From positions 618,693 to 642,972 of the forward strand of contig WELB01000073.1 in assembly GCA_009602725.1 (NCBI GenBank): 24,280 nucleotides of DNA. Direction: 5' to 3'. The notes beneath the pieces are model-generated. The model saw nothing but the letters and a program-made list of their open reading frames with translations. It was not told the origin of the DNA and searched no databases. Both the position numbers and the translations under genes were made by a program. This stretch comes from Spirogloea muscicola (Eukaryota; Streptophyta; Zygnematophyceae; Spirogloeales; Spirogloeaceae). Each line of letters opens with the position of its first letter. The stretch's first letter is position 1. This document shows, in pieces, positions 1 through 11,225 of this stretch.

Positions 1-2254
<2,254 letters not shown>

Positions 2255-2518
2255 AGTCACCCTTCCATACTCTCCTCTGTCGACACCTCAACCTCCCCTA
2301 CATGTAGCGAAATGGGTGGATTCGAGCTGGAGAACAAGCTGGGGAACAGTGAGCAGGTTATCTCTACAATGTGCTTTGCCGCTGTTGTCAAAAAGAGTGG
2401 CCAGAAGAGCTTAGAGGCGAGCCACAATTCATATATTGTGGAGGCCTGTCCTCAAGGTAATCAATGTGTAATCAGCAGTAGGAGACTTCTGAAGTCATTC
2501 CTAAGCATGTCTTTGTAG
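2255..2518. other. Shared 3' region between two convergent genes
   Basis: 264 bases separate the stop of the synthetase gene (2254, +) from the stop of the J-like gene (2519, -). Both 3' UTRs must lie in or overlap this stretch. An ATG-initiated frame of 68 codons (2312-2518, +) crosses it; its sequence resembles no family I know and I treat it as chance. A TGTAA pentamer, the usual algal poly(A) signal, is at 2467-2471 on the plus strand. Confidence 0.6.
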
Positions 2519-4094
2519 TCATTTTAGGGTTGCGCTCAGGATGACAGAAAGCAGGATCCAGCCTGCAAAAATGTACCCCACAAAGTTGACGCCGTCCTGA
2601 TCGACAGCCACCATCTGTCACAAGCTTTCGGGCATAGCACAGAGGAGGGCCCTACTTGGTCAGTAGAACTTAGAAAGCCTTGTTCGTCAAGGAGGATACA
2701 AACACACCTTGCTGCCAACAACACTCTACAGGTCCTGCAAGAGAGCTGGTACAAGTGATTGCCTGGACTGAAGTACGGGGCTCAGATGTCATCAGAGTCA
2801 ACCAAATTTTGCACCCAGGGATGACTCAGTGTGGCAAGCTGCCTTGAGCAGACACAAGCCCCTGACAGCTCAGCTGTAAGGGGCTTGAAGCTGAGCTCCT
2901 CATCTATTGACCGCCTCACCTTGCGCGGTGGTGTACCCTGGACTTGAGATTGTGTAATGTCAGCCTCATAAGGCCACACATACTGGCCACCGCTATTGCC
3001 TTGCCGCTCCAGGGCCCAGTCATAAAGCCTGCGCTCCTCATCCGAAGTCAGAAGGTCCAGCGCATCCTGAGACAGGCAAGCCTCACTTGGGCTAGTCAGG
3101 ACAACGAGTCCCCACCTTGGCAGTCTGGCCACGACGCGAGGGCCAGCCTCGAGGAGGAGAACAAGTGTACTAAACGAGCAAAGCGGACTGTAAAAGCCGA
3201 GTGCCAACAAAGGAGTTAGAACTCAATACAATTAGCTTGACTCTCAGCCTCGTGAAGATTGGCTACTACCCTGGATCGAGCACATCCTTTAGAACGCCAA
3301 GCGGGAGAAATGTTTGGAGGTGGAAGCAGCCTCTGACAAAAGACGAGGGAGGACGGGCATTGGCCACACACTCAAGCATGTTCCTTCTTGCTGGTCAAGT
3401 CCTCAGTACATTGCTACTCTAACACGCTCGCATCACTTGTGTGGTCCAAGGGCTCTCCGGGCTGCTGCTCCAGGATCTCTGTGGGGTGTATGAGCACCCT
3501 CAATTGGTAAGGCGACGCATGCATCCGCCGTCAAGGTTGAGCTGCATGGGAGCACACCTCCAAAAGCCTCAGCTGCTGGCGGGCAGCACCTTCCTCAAGG
3601 CCCTGGGAGGCAGCTAGCTCCTTGCAGTTCCTGGAGAAAGCAGCCGCAATCTGCCAAGGGGCGGGAGTGGAGTCGCCGCCTCAGGGGAGCGATGCCACAT
3701 TGGGATGCTACTTGGACAACGTGCTCGTGCAGCGGGGTTGCTGCAGGTGCCTGCGGGAGCAGGCGGCAGCTTGCCGACAGTGTGCGGTGGCCCTGCCCAC
3801 CTCAGCGTTGCTGGCCGACCTGGGGACCCCGAGCCGCGCATAGTGGTCTACCAGCGCCAGGTCTGGCAGTGCCACCGGAGCGGCAGCGGGTGTCAGTTTC
3901 GTTCGGGCCGGTTGGTCAGCGGCCGATGGCCACCGGGGCGCGAGCAGGGGGGTGGCGGCCGGTCTGGAGGCAGTCTGGTCCGGGGGCCCGACCTGGCTTG
4001 AGGGGGCCAGAGGGCGCGGAGGGGCCACCGGCGGCGCCGGCGGGGGCCGCGGCGGCGGGGGGGGCCGGGGAGCGGAGGCGGGGNCGGCCGCCAT
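2519..4094 (-). CDS. HPD-less J-like membrane protein, plastid, NdhU/CRRL-like, 4 exons
   Basis: Exons on the minus strand: 4094-3801, 3650-3558, 3066-2920, 2614-2519; every intron is GT-AG and phase 0, giving 209 residues. Residues 1-80 are Ala/Pro/Arg-rich, like a transit peptide. A J-type fold starts at DHYARLGVPRSASNAE (83-98) and runs on through IAAAFSRNCKEL and RQQLRLLEDALDLLTSDEE to RRLYDWALE. The HPD tripeptide that stimulates Hsp70 is absent: the loop after CKEL reads AASQGLEE. WPYEAD follows, then a C-terminal hydrophobic span (about 188-207) and a short tail ATLK. Length, missing HPD and one C-terminal membrane segment match the J-like subunit NdhU (CRRL) of the chloroplast NDH complex, but another plastid J-like protein cannot be excluded. 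The start at 4094 has a good context (G at -3, G at +4). Codon 4 contains the ambiguous base at 4084. Confidence 0.85.
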
Positions 4095-4164
4095 GGCCCG
4101 CGGAGCCGCGGGGCGGAGCAGCGGCGCCGGGTGGCGCCGGGCGCGGGAGCTCTGAAGAGGAAGA

Positions 4165-4230
4165 TGGGCTCGCGCATTGAGGGTAGGGGCTGGACAAAGC
4201 CAGCCCGCACAAGAAGGAACAAGGGGCCAG
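4165..4230 (-). repeat. Element 3' tail with hairpin, upstream of the J-like gene
   Basis: Read on the minus strand this holds the hairpin GGGCTGGCTTTGTCCAGCCC (4206-4187) followed by CTCAAT and GCGAGCC. It closely matches the tail at 21640-21706, which lies in front of the DUF1825-like gene. It ends about 70 bases before the ATG at 4094 and has the same orientation as that gene. The shared CATGCGCACCGCGCGC-type motif lies further upstream, around 4261-4280. Confidence 0.75.
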
Positions 4231-4341
4231 GGGAAGCATTGAGAACGACTAGCACAGTGAATGCGCGCGGTGCGCATGACATTGAAAGGGAGGCTTCACA
4301 AATGTCCTGTTAACTGGGAAATGAGCTGGCTAAGGGGGACA

Positions 4342-4943
4342 CTAATATCCCCGAGTGAGCACATGCATATCTGACACGCTATACAGAGGCGCCACACCAC
4401 CACCACGGAAGCCATTAGCTTGGGCTATTGCACGACCGGCACGCTGGTGTATCGCGAGTGCCTGGGAGCGCTGTAGACTCAATGAGAGCCGCATTCTATA
4501 GCATGCAAGGATGGCTTGCGGGACGCTAGAATGCCCCAAGCTACCCGCCCGACTACGTCGGCGGGCATCGACATGCAGTGCCAGGCGATGGAGGAGGGAA
4601 GACCACTTCGTTCCGTAGCTGCCGTAGATGTCCATGGCGCATGGGAAGGAAGTGGTCGCCCCGGGGGTGGTCATCATAGTGCCTCTCCGTCTTCCTCTGT
4701 GCATGATGTGTCGCCCAACCTGGCACAGTCGGTGTGGGTGCCTCTGGTTGGAATGCGTCGATGAGAACGACGTCGAGGAGAAGACGAGGCCCACCACTCC
4801 GGGGGGGTGGTCACCACATCCAGACGCCTGACGTAAGGCCTGCCACGCTTCTGGAGCACCGGCATGATGCCCGGCACCTCCATGGCCGCATGATAACCTG
4901 CCTTGCGCACCAAGCCATACATAGCGTCTCTGAGAGAGCACAA
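4342..4943 (-). pseudogene. Longest truncated LINE-like copy, C-terminal part of polyprotein (copy A)
   Basis: On the minus strand a frame from 4943 begins RDAMYGLVRKAGYHAAMEVP, followed by a run with GRP and LDVV. This resembles the region after the reverse transcriptase in some non-LTR retrotransposon proteins, where a nuclease-like domain has an RPD...DV pattern. A frameshift moves the sequence into the next frame, where DIYGSYGTKWSSLLHRLAL, MRLSLSLQRSQALAIHQRAG and the terminus SDMHVLTRGY plus TAG (4344-4342) follow. The block MRLS-LQRS-A-AxHxRAGRA recurs in the other copies. No reverse transcriptase domain is present, so this is a 5'-truncated, broken copy. The order of parts is seen; assignment to a LINE is inferred. 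Confidence 0.65.
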
Positions 4944-5030
4944 AGAGAACCTAAGCAGCTACGAAGCACTCAGCAACCCCCTGCTAAGCAAACTCAGGTC
5001 AGAGAGACTGGGTTCCTGGAAGCGGGACGT
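4944..5030 (-). pseudogene. Element C-terminus remnant (copy D)
   Basis: The minus strand encodes SLSDLSLLSRG around 5010-4970, then AGTGCTTCGTAGCTGCTT, a stretch also found after the plus-strand copy at 21538-21580. The stop codon of the consensus is not kept here. It belongs to a subfamily ending in SDLRLLSRGY, as opposed to the LLTRGY form. Confidence 0.6.
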
Positions 5031-5097
5031 CCCTCATGCCCCCCGCTCTGCCGGGGACCAGAAGCGGGCTCTTTCGCTGCAGCCTCTGCCTTTCGCC

Positions 5098-5422
5098 ATT
5101 CGTCATTTGGCCCCTTCGCACCTTCGTCAATTCTTATTGGGCTGGCTGTTCACAGCCCTTGCCCCCATTGGGAGAGCCACTTCTTCTTCCGGAGGACGCG
5201 GCTCTCGCTCGAGTCTGCAGCGCTCCCTGGCGCTCTCGCGACACATCAACGTGCCGGGCCCGCACTAGGCCAGGCGCAGCATGGCTTGCGTGCTGGTGGT
5301 CTGGCTTTGACCTTGTCCATTCCTCTCACAGCCACTGCTGTCCATTTGGCAGAGCTGTTTCTCCTTCTGGCTCTCCTCAGCTTACCTCGTCGGATATGTG
5401 TATGCTCACTCATGGATACTAG
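5098..5422 (+). pseudogene. Element tail followed by truncated C-terminal copy (copy B)
   Basis: 5098-5190 is a tail with GGGCTGGCTGTTCACAGCCC and CCCCCATTGGGAGAGCC. From about 5195 the coding block follows: the ALATHQRAGPAL stretch is in one frame and SSDMCMLTHGY plus TAG (5420-5422) in another, so the copy is frameshifted. A second partial tail (CCTTGTCCATTCCTCTCACAGCC) lies at about 5313-5335, between the two parts. This is a mosaic of at least two insertions. Confidence 0.6.
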
Positions 5423-6000
5423 AGACCCCGTTCAGACAGATTCTTGCCCCGTTCTTGCATCAGGACTTTCTAATGCTCGGGTTGGCCTCCCTTCATTCCA
5501 TGCTCACCGCGCGCCCTCCTTTTGAAGTGGGTGAGGGCCAGCCCAAAGAGAAGCAAGCCCACCAAGAACAGCTCTTCCAATCTACGGCAATGGCTGTGAG
5601 ATGCCAACCCGGAAAAATGTACAAGATCTGAAAGGGCCACGAAGGATGGACGAAATAAGCTCAGTCAAAGGGGGCAAAGGCTGTGAACGGGCATAGCTCT
5701 TCCCATGCAAGAAGTGAGCTCATCTCAAGGGGCGGGGGCTGTGAAAAGCCAGCCCAGATAGAATGAACAAGGTACAGGGGCCCGAAAGGCGCCAGGTTCA
5801 GACGGATATGCAAGAGACTACAGCGTATGGGAGCTTAGTGAGGGAATGGCTGTGAGAAGTGAGCTCTTCCAATACGGGCGGGGCCTGTGATAAGAATGAA
5901 GTGGCTCTCTGTAGAGAACCTCGCCCAACACAAGCAGTTAGGGTGAGCAGTCCTTTAGTTCGGCTCTTAAGGGACCAACCCACTACACAGGCAAAGCACT
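5423..6000. repeat. Mosaic of element tails, mostly minus strand, no gene
   Basis: Contains the shared motif CATGCTCACCGCGCGCCC near 5499-5515 and minus-strand tails near 5540-5600, 5715-5790 (GGGGCTGTGAAAAGCCAGCCC region) and 5850-5900. They vary in the hairpin and the CCAATGGG part. I see no continuous coding frame and no host gene here. Confidence 0.5.
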
Positions 6001-6282
6001 AGCGCATAGGCGCAGCGGAAGACAGGCCCTGTGGCGCCGCCGTCCGGCGGCGACTCCACCTCCTGGGCGCAGGCCGGCGCAGCAGGCCCCGCAGCAAGGT
6101 GCGGCGGCGGCTGCGGCGGCGAGCAGCGGCAAGGCTGCTCCAGGGGCTTCACCGGTTCGAACTCCTGTCGAGCCTCAGCACCAAGGCTCTTCGTGCTTCC
6201 CCGTGCCACCCCCCCTCCAGGGGGGACCTACTTCCAGGAGCCTAGCTTCTCTGACCTGAGGCTGCTTAGCAGGGGTTACTGA
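6001..6282 (+). pseudogene. Element C-terminal copy with GC-rich open leader (copy C)
   Basis: A frame from 6031 stays open for 83 codons and ends with SFSDLRLLSRGY plus TGA (6280-6282). Its first 50 codons are Gly/Ala-rich and GC-rich and have no counterpart in the other copies, so they may be chance. The end belongs to the LLSRGY subfamily, together with copies D, N and T. A B-box-like GGTTCGAACTCC near 6150 has no cloverleaf around it. Confidence 0.55.
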
Positions 6283-6411
6283 GTTATACGTAGCTGCTTT
6301 GTTTCTTGTTGTCCTTGTTTTTCTTAGCGCTTCCCCTGGCCCCCTTCTCGTACTCAAGGTCTGAAGGGGCCAAAAGCGCTTCCTCAAAGCCTGCCCGGTA
6401 GGATGAACCAC
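6283..6411. repeat. Tail-to-tail junction of two element copies
   Basis: The plus-strand copy ending at 6282 is followed by its 3' region (GTAGCTGCTTTG, then CTTCCCCTGGCCCCCTTCTCG). From about 6351 comes the inverted 3' region of the minus-strand copy that ends at 6412 (ACTCAAGGTCTGAAGGGGCC). The two elements therefore meet by their 3' ends. Neither keeps a full hairpin here. Confidence 0.5.
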
Positions 6412-6600
6412 TTATTGGTAACCTTTAGTGAGGAGCCGCGAATCAGAAAGACGAGCAGCCGGAGAGCAATCTCCCTGACGAAAGCCAGAGGCTGCAGCCA
6501 GAGCACGGCCAGCACGCAGGTGCAAGGCGTCGGCCATGGACCACTGTGGAGTGATATGGATAGGCGCATGCCAAAGACCTGAGCTAGCGAGCCAGCGGTG
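6412..6600 (-). pseudogene. Truncated element copy (copy E)
   Basis: The minus strand reads FGMRLSISLHS near 6590-6560. A frameshifted block matching RAGRALAAASGFR comes next, then SDSRLLTKGY and one extra codon before TAA (6414-6412). Codon-level similarity to copies F and L is clear. The upstream break near 6600 and the frameshifts mark it as a dead fragment. Confidence 0.65.
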
Positions 6601-6654
6601 TGGAAGTCGGCCTGCTCACCTCGCTTGCGAGAAACAGCGCGTTGCGCAAGCTGG

Positions 6655-6905
6655 TCCATCAGGCTGTGAAAGGCTAGCCCAGAAAGAATGAACAAGGTCG
6701 AAAGGGCCGAAGGCGCTAAGGCTACACAGCTATTCAAGTGAACACAGAGGCATGGGAGCTTAGTAACCCCGAGCCCGCGCCGCAAGTCGGAGTGACTTGC
6801 AGCTAAAATAGAAGAAGAGTCGCGGCCAGAAAGAGAGGAACGAGAACCAGAAGCAGCAGCCTTAGCACGGCCTGCCCGCAAGTGCACAGCGTGAGCATTG
6901 GAAGA
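6655..6905 (-). pseudogene. Truncated element copy followed by its tail (copy F)
   Basis: The minus strand reads SSNAHAVHLRAGRA near 6905-6860, then a degenerate middle and SDLRRGLGVTK, where a small indel has shifted the usual SDLRLLTRGY frame (TAA at 6762-6760). Downstream on the same strand is the tail with TTGTTCATTCTTTCTGGGCT and CACAGCC (about 6700-6655). The order, coding end then 3' region then hairpin, is the layout expected of a complete 3' end of the element. Confidence 0.65.
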
Positions 6906-7115
6906 GAGAGGAGAGAAGGACGCTTCCAGGAGAGGGCGGTGGCTGTGGAAGAAGTGGCTCTCTCAATGGGGGCAAGGGCTGTGGAAGACCTCCACTTCCT
7001 CTCTCGCGCATCGCTCTCACAGCCATAGAAAGAAAGAAGTGGCTCTCCCAATGGGGGCAAGGGCTGTAAGAAGCCAGCCCGAAAAGAATTGACAAGGTTC
7101 GAAGGGGCCAAAGTA
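6906..7115 (-). repeat. Two successive element tails
   Basis: Two tails in the same minus orientation lie at about 7105-7030 and 6995-6950. Each has a GGGCTG/CAGCCC-type hairpin or half of it, then CTTGCCCCCATTGGGAGAGC or a near match. After the second comes CACAGCCACCGCCC and CTGGAAGCG (6947-6910), which is also found at 21711-21740 and, inverted, at 13569-13598. Confidence 0.65.
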
Positions 7116-7178
7116 CGAGCTAAGCAGCGACTGTGGGGCCTGAAGAGAGGCTATGGCAGAAGGGGGAGGATGGACCAC

Positions 7179-7300
7179 TCAGTAGTTACGAGTAAGGAGC
7201 CTCACATCCGACAGACTAGCTGCCGGAGAATTATCCCCTGACGAAAGGCGGAGGCCGCAGCGAGAGTGAGCACGGCCAGCACAGCCATACCTCTTCAGGC
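7179..7300 (-). pseudogene. Truncated element copy (copy G)
   Basis: The minus strand ends in SDVRLLTRNY plus TGA (7181-7179). Upstream on that strand, AGGCTGCAGC-like sequence, GCCTTTCGTCAGGGG and GGCCGTGCT-like bases match the middle block of copy E. It lies head to head with copy H on the other strand. Confidence 0.6.
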
Positions 7301-7306
7301 TTGCTG

Positions 7307-7435
7307 CGCTCGCAAGCCTTGGCTCTTCATCAACGTGCAGGGCGCGCTCTAAGTCGGGCCTCCGGCTTTCGTGGCGGCGCTCCAGCTCCCCAAGTTAGCT
7401 TGTCCGATTTGTTTGTGCTCTCCCGTGGGTACTAA
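7307..7435 (+). pseudogene. Best-kept element C-terminus, 43 codons in one frame (copy H)
   Basis: The frame runs without a break from RSQALALHQRAGRAL through ASGFRGG to SLSDLFVLSRGY plus TAA (7433-7435). It aligns residue by residue with the last 43 residues of copy A on the opposite strand at 4342. No initiation codon or upstream domain is present, so it is not a working gene, but the intact frame shows that the repeated unit is protein coding. Confidence 0.7.
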
Positions 7436-7540
7436 TGTCACCTTAGGCACCTTAGTTTAGGTCTCTGTATTACGTAGCCTTGTTTAGTTTGCACTCGCCT
7501 CTGCTTGAACTGTGTATTGGCTTGAATTGGCCTCCCTTTT

Positions 7541-7690
7541 CATTTCATGCGCCCCGCGCGCCTCTCTCTCTTCAGGCCCCGCAGTCGCTGCTTAGCTCGT
7601 AGTTCGGCCCCTTCGAACCTTGTCAATGCTTTTCGGGCTGGCTTCTCACAGCCCTTGCCCCCATTGGGAGAGCCGCTTCTTCTCACAGCC
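7541..7690 (+). repeat. Element leader motif and hairpin tail upstream of the serine acetyltransferase gene
   Basis: 7541-7562 carries CATTTCATGCGCCCCGCGCG, seen also at 5491-5515, 11431-11450 and, inverted, near 4261-4280. 7604-7690 is the tail: GGCCCCTTCGAACCTTGTCA, then GGGCTG at 7635 pairing with CAGCCC at 7649-7654, then CCCCCATTGGGAGAGCC. It is in the same orientation as the gene that starts at 7773, about 80 bases further on. Confidence 0.75.
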
Positions 7691-7772
7691 ATGACTGACT
7701 GGCGGCTTCCTCCACATCGTCCTGCCCTCCGCCCGGCCAAGCCCAGCCGGCAGAGCCCCCCCCCCCGCCGCC

Positions 7773-10759
7773 ATGCTGGCCGTGGCGCCCTCCCCGGCCC
7801 CCCCGCCCGCCTCCCTCCGCGCCCGCCTNGCTCCCGCCCCCCCTCTCGAGCAGCCCGCTCCCGACCCCGCCACGTCAAGCAGCGCCCCTGCAGGCGAGCA
7901 GCGAGCTCCGCCGACTGCCAGCCAAGCTGCTGCCGACCCACACGACGGCGCTGTCAGACGGGCCAACTCCCCTTCAGCCGAGCGGGATGCTGCAGCGTCC
8001 AAGCTTCCGGCACCGCCGCCCCCAAGCAGGCACTGGGCTGTCGCACCCGAAGGCGGCCGGCGCAGCAGGGCTGGGGAAAGCAGCGGTGGCCCAGGCGGCG
8101 GCCTGCCGACGACGGGCAGCTTACGTGGCAGGGACATTGCAGACGAGCCTCAGTGGAAGACCGTCTTCCCTGCGTACATGCAGAGCAAGATTGACGACTT
8201 CCGCAGATTGGGAGAAGGAGCTACAACGCAAACAGGTCCTGTCAATGGGGCCACCGTGCCCAATGGCTTGCGAGTCAACGGTGTCGAAGTGTCCATGGCA
8301 ATTGCTGCTGCGAGGGCCGCTAATGAGGCAACCAACCGTGCTCGTGGTGATTGCCCGCCCCTGTCCTGGTTCAGATTGCGCTTTCCGTCCAGGGCTGATC
8401 AGGAGGAGTGGTCCGCGCGAACGCGCAGTGCGTGGTGGTCTATGCAGATGCACCCCTGTGTTTCCTCCTGTTGCAATGGGAGTGGGTGCAGCATGGCTGT
8501 TTCTTGTCGCCCCCTACTCCTGTTCAGGGCGTGCAAGTCGATGCACTGCTTCTGGCCTTCGTTCAACGGCGCTGCGTCACGTGTTGTGGCGGTGCGCATG
8601 AGCAGGAAGAGTAGACGGGGCTGCATCGGCACCTCAGCCCTCTGCCTCAGATCAACCGGGCTTTGCAGCCGACGAGCTGCCGCAGCTACTGCAGGAAGAT
8701 CCAATCTGGGCAGCTGTCAGAGCAGAGGCTCGCCTGGAGGTATGTGGCAGCCCCAGGTGTTATGCTCCAGCTCCATCGGAGATCCGAGGACTTTAAATGC
8801 CGCCCTCCTGCCAGCTCGACTAATTTGTGACCAGGGCGTTGCCATGTGGTGCCTATGGAGTTCTCAACCCCCTGCTTTCCTGTCGGCCTTGCCAACAAAG
8901 TCTTGGTGGCTTATCTTTGGCTGGTGAAAGCTTGAAAAGCCGCGAGCACTTGAGAGCCTTCTGCGTATGACATGATTTGCAGGCAGAGAGGGAGCCGCTG
9001 CTCAGCAGCTTCTTGTATGCGAGCATTCTTGCCCACCCTTGCTTGGAGCGCTCATTGGGTTTTGTGTTGGCAAACCGCCTGAAGAACGCCACGCTACTGG
9101 CCACGCAGCTCTTAGACGTCTTTGACAGCGTCCTCATGCACGACCCGTTCACCCAGACAGCCATCAGAGCAGATATTCAGGTGGTCATACTGATCGCGCT
9201 CAGCACGGAGCAGGCACTGCATTTGCATCGTCCGTAGGGCTCACCACAAGGCCATATCAGTGATATTGATCTGCTCTGTGGCCGGGAGAGGTGTAAAATC
9301 ATGTTGTGCCTTCAAGTCGAGGCACTGTCTAGTAGGTCGGGGTGCGTGCATGTCAGCTGCCAGATTGTCACGTCAGCTTGAAGTGGTTGGATGCCTTGTG
9401 GCTCATTGGTATATTGCTGTTGCATGCCACAGGCTGTCAAAGACCGAGACCCCTCTTGCCGCTCCTACAGCTGCGCACTTCTCCACTTCAAGGTGAGAGT
9501 AGTATAAACTGAGCAAGGGAGGTTGTTCAGCGCAGCTCACCCTCAGCAGGAGCACTTGCAGCGAGCTTGCAAGTGCCTGTCTTGGTCAAGAGAAGGGTCA
9601 GTCAAGCAGGCTTTCCCGGCGTGACAGCGGGGGTGTGTTTCAGTAGCCAAGGTACCATGGTCGTCCGTTGATGCTGAGCTGGCATGTACTGCTGTCCATG
9701 AGATTGAGATTTGAGAGCAGCTCACAACCCCGGGGTCGGACTGTGATGGGCTTTCACAGGGTTACCACGCACTGCAGGCGTACCGCATTGCGCACGCTCT
9801 CTGGGTTCGGGGTCAGCGTGTGCTGGCATTGGCCCTGCAAAGTCGTGTGAGCGAGGTCTTTGCCGTAGACATACATCCTGGTGAGCCTAAAGAGTCTAGT
9901 ACTATTTGGCAAGGCTTAAGGACTTGCCTTCACCATCCAAGAGCAGCAGGATTTCAAGTCAGCAACGTATTGTTCGATTCTGCGCTTGGAGCCCAGAAGC
10001 TGAAGTTGCTGTGACTCCTCGGTCTGCAGCCGCCCAAATTGGCATGGGCATCCTCCTGGACCACGGAACTGGGGTTGTCATTGGAGAGACAGCAGTGGTT
10101 GGTAATCGCGTGTCAATGCTGCAGGCGGTGACTTTGGGAGGAACGGGCAAGGAGGCAGGTGACCGCCACCCAAAGGTACGAGATGGCGTTTTGATTGGTG
10201 CAGGGGCCACAATTCTTGGAAACATAGAAATCGGAGGAGGCTCCATGGTTGCTGCAGGTTCACTGGTGCTCAAGGACGTTCCTCCTCACAGGTGAGGGGT
10301 AGTGTCTCAAACTCCTCACGCCCACTGCTTACAGCTCAAGGGGTCCTGCGGAGCATCTCAGTGTCGTTGCTTGTGTCTGCACAAGTGCACTTGTCCGAGG
10401 CTGCCAAAGGGCTTATAGCCTGTGGTTGGTATCGCCGACCTCCTATGTCCTTGCAGCATGGTGGCCGGCACCCCAGCAACGCTTGTCGGGGTTCTTGAGG
10501 AGGCTTCGCCTGCGCTGACCATGAAACACGGTAAGCTCCCCTTGACCTGCAATCTAGGTGATCCCTGGGTGCATATCTTGCTGTTGCACGCTGCTGACAG
10601 GGGGACACCGTGCAAGTCTGTACGGTGGTCAGCATTTGTCGCAGATGACCTCAGTTCAGTGTCTGGTCTGCAGATGTGGCGAGCGACTTCTGTGCCAAGT
10701 GGGAGGAGGCTGTGCGGCAGACGCTTCAGAGGGAGGCTAGCTATGGTGATGGCATTTGA
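7773..10759 (+). CDS. SAT: Serine O-acetyltransferase, 8 exons
   Basis: Transfers acetyl from acetyl-CoA to serine, giving O-acetylserine, the carbon precursor of cysteine. Exons: 7773-8346, 8651-8739, 8983-9180, 9433-9492, 9760-9880, 10030-10291, 10457-10530, 10674-10759; phases agree and give 487 residues. Seen: the helical N-terminal domain (WAAVRAEARLE, then LATQLLDVF), KDRDPSC at 290, the left-handed beta-helix repeats, DHGTG with catalytic Asp358-His359, and DRHPK with His394. The C-terminus ends GDGI; a terminal Ile is what this family inserts into O-acetylserine (thiol) lyase to form the cysteine synthase complex. The start lies in GCCGCCATG. The first ~190 residues are low complexity with no recognised domain and may include a transit peptide. 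Exon 2 has a second in-frame acceptor, giving a start at 8669. Base 7831 is ambiguous. Confidence 0.96.
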
Positions 10760-11225
10760 CTGCGACCATCGGGAGTGTGACAGACTGGGCAGCGGAGTTC
10801 CAGCAGAGGCTTCATGAGCTCGTGGGATGCACATCGGAAGGGGAAGGCGTGACTCTCATTTGCGCAGCCGAGGGCCCACAGCACCCGGATCTGATGAGGG
10901 TGTAGCCGCTGCGAGCGCCATGGCAGTGTTGTGTGTACAGGGGCGAGTGGGGGGTGAGGACAGCATGTCGCAACGCATGGTGCCGGCGAGCCCAGCTCGT
11001 GGTGGGTCCACGAGGAGGTACAGGGAGGGGCGTGAGGTGCCGACCCGCTGTCACGACGGGGCCAGGCAGGCCTGCACGCGTGGTGGGTAGTGAGGACGGT
11101 CACAGCTGGAGCAATTGGTTGCTTCTCAACACAACAAGAGCCGTTCCAGATTACAAAGCTCACTTTCTTCCAGAATCTGGTAGTGGCTGTGATGAGAGGC
11201 CATCACGTCAGTGTGCTTCTGCATT
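10760..11225. other. 3' region of the acetyltransferase gene; nothing recognised
   Basis: About 465 bases after the stop codon. Frames of up to 154 codons overlap on both strands, but none resembles a known protein or continues as an exon of a neighbour. Presumably 3' UTR and spacer. Confidence 0.4.

Noticed and set aside
2312-2518. A 68-codon ATG frame after the synthetase gene
   Set aside because: No family resemblance; it lies in the convergent 3' region and ends one base before the last exon of the minus-strand gene.
4734-5525. Longest uninterrupted non-gene frame, 263 codons on the plus strand
   Set aside because: It runs antisense to copy A, then through a tail and copy B. The peptide only reflects repeat sequence and does not continue as an exon.
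6140-6170. B-box-like GGTTCGAACTCC suggesting a second tRNA or a SINE
   Set aside because: No acceptor, D or anticodon stems can be drawn around it and no A box at the right distance.
4342-7435. Repeat field as an LTR retrotransposon or MITE array
   Set aside because: No paired long terminal repeats, primer site or terminal inverted repeats. Copies share only their 3' ends.
7646-8137. Long minus-strand frames opposite the acetyltransferase start
   Set aside because: Shadows of the GC-rich exon 1; the plus strand has the splice-consistent family match.
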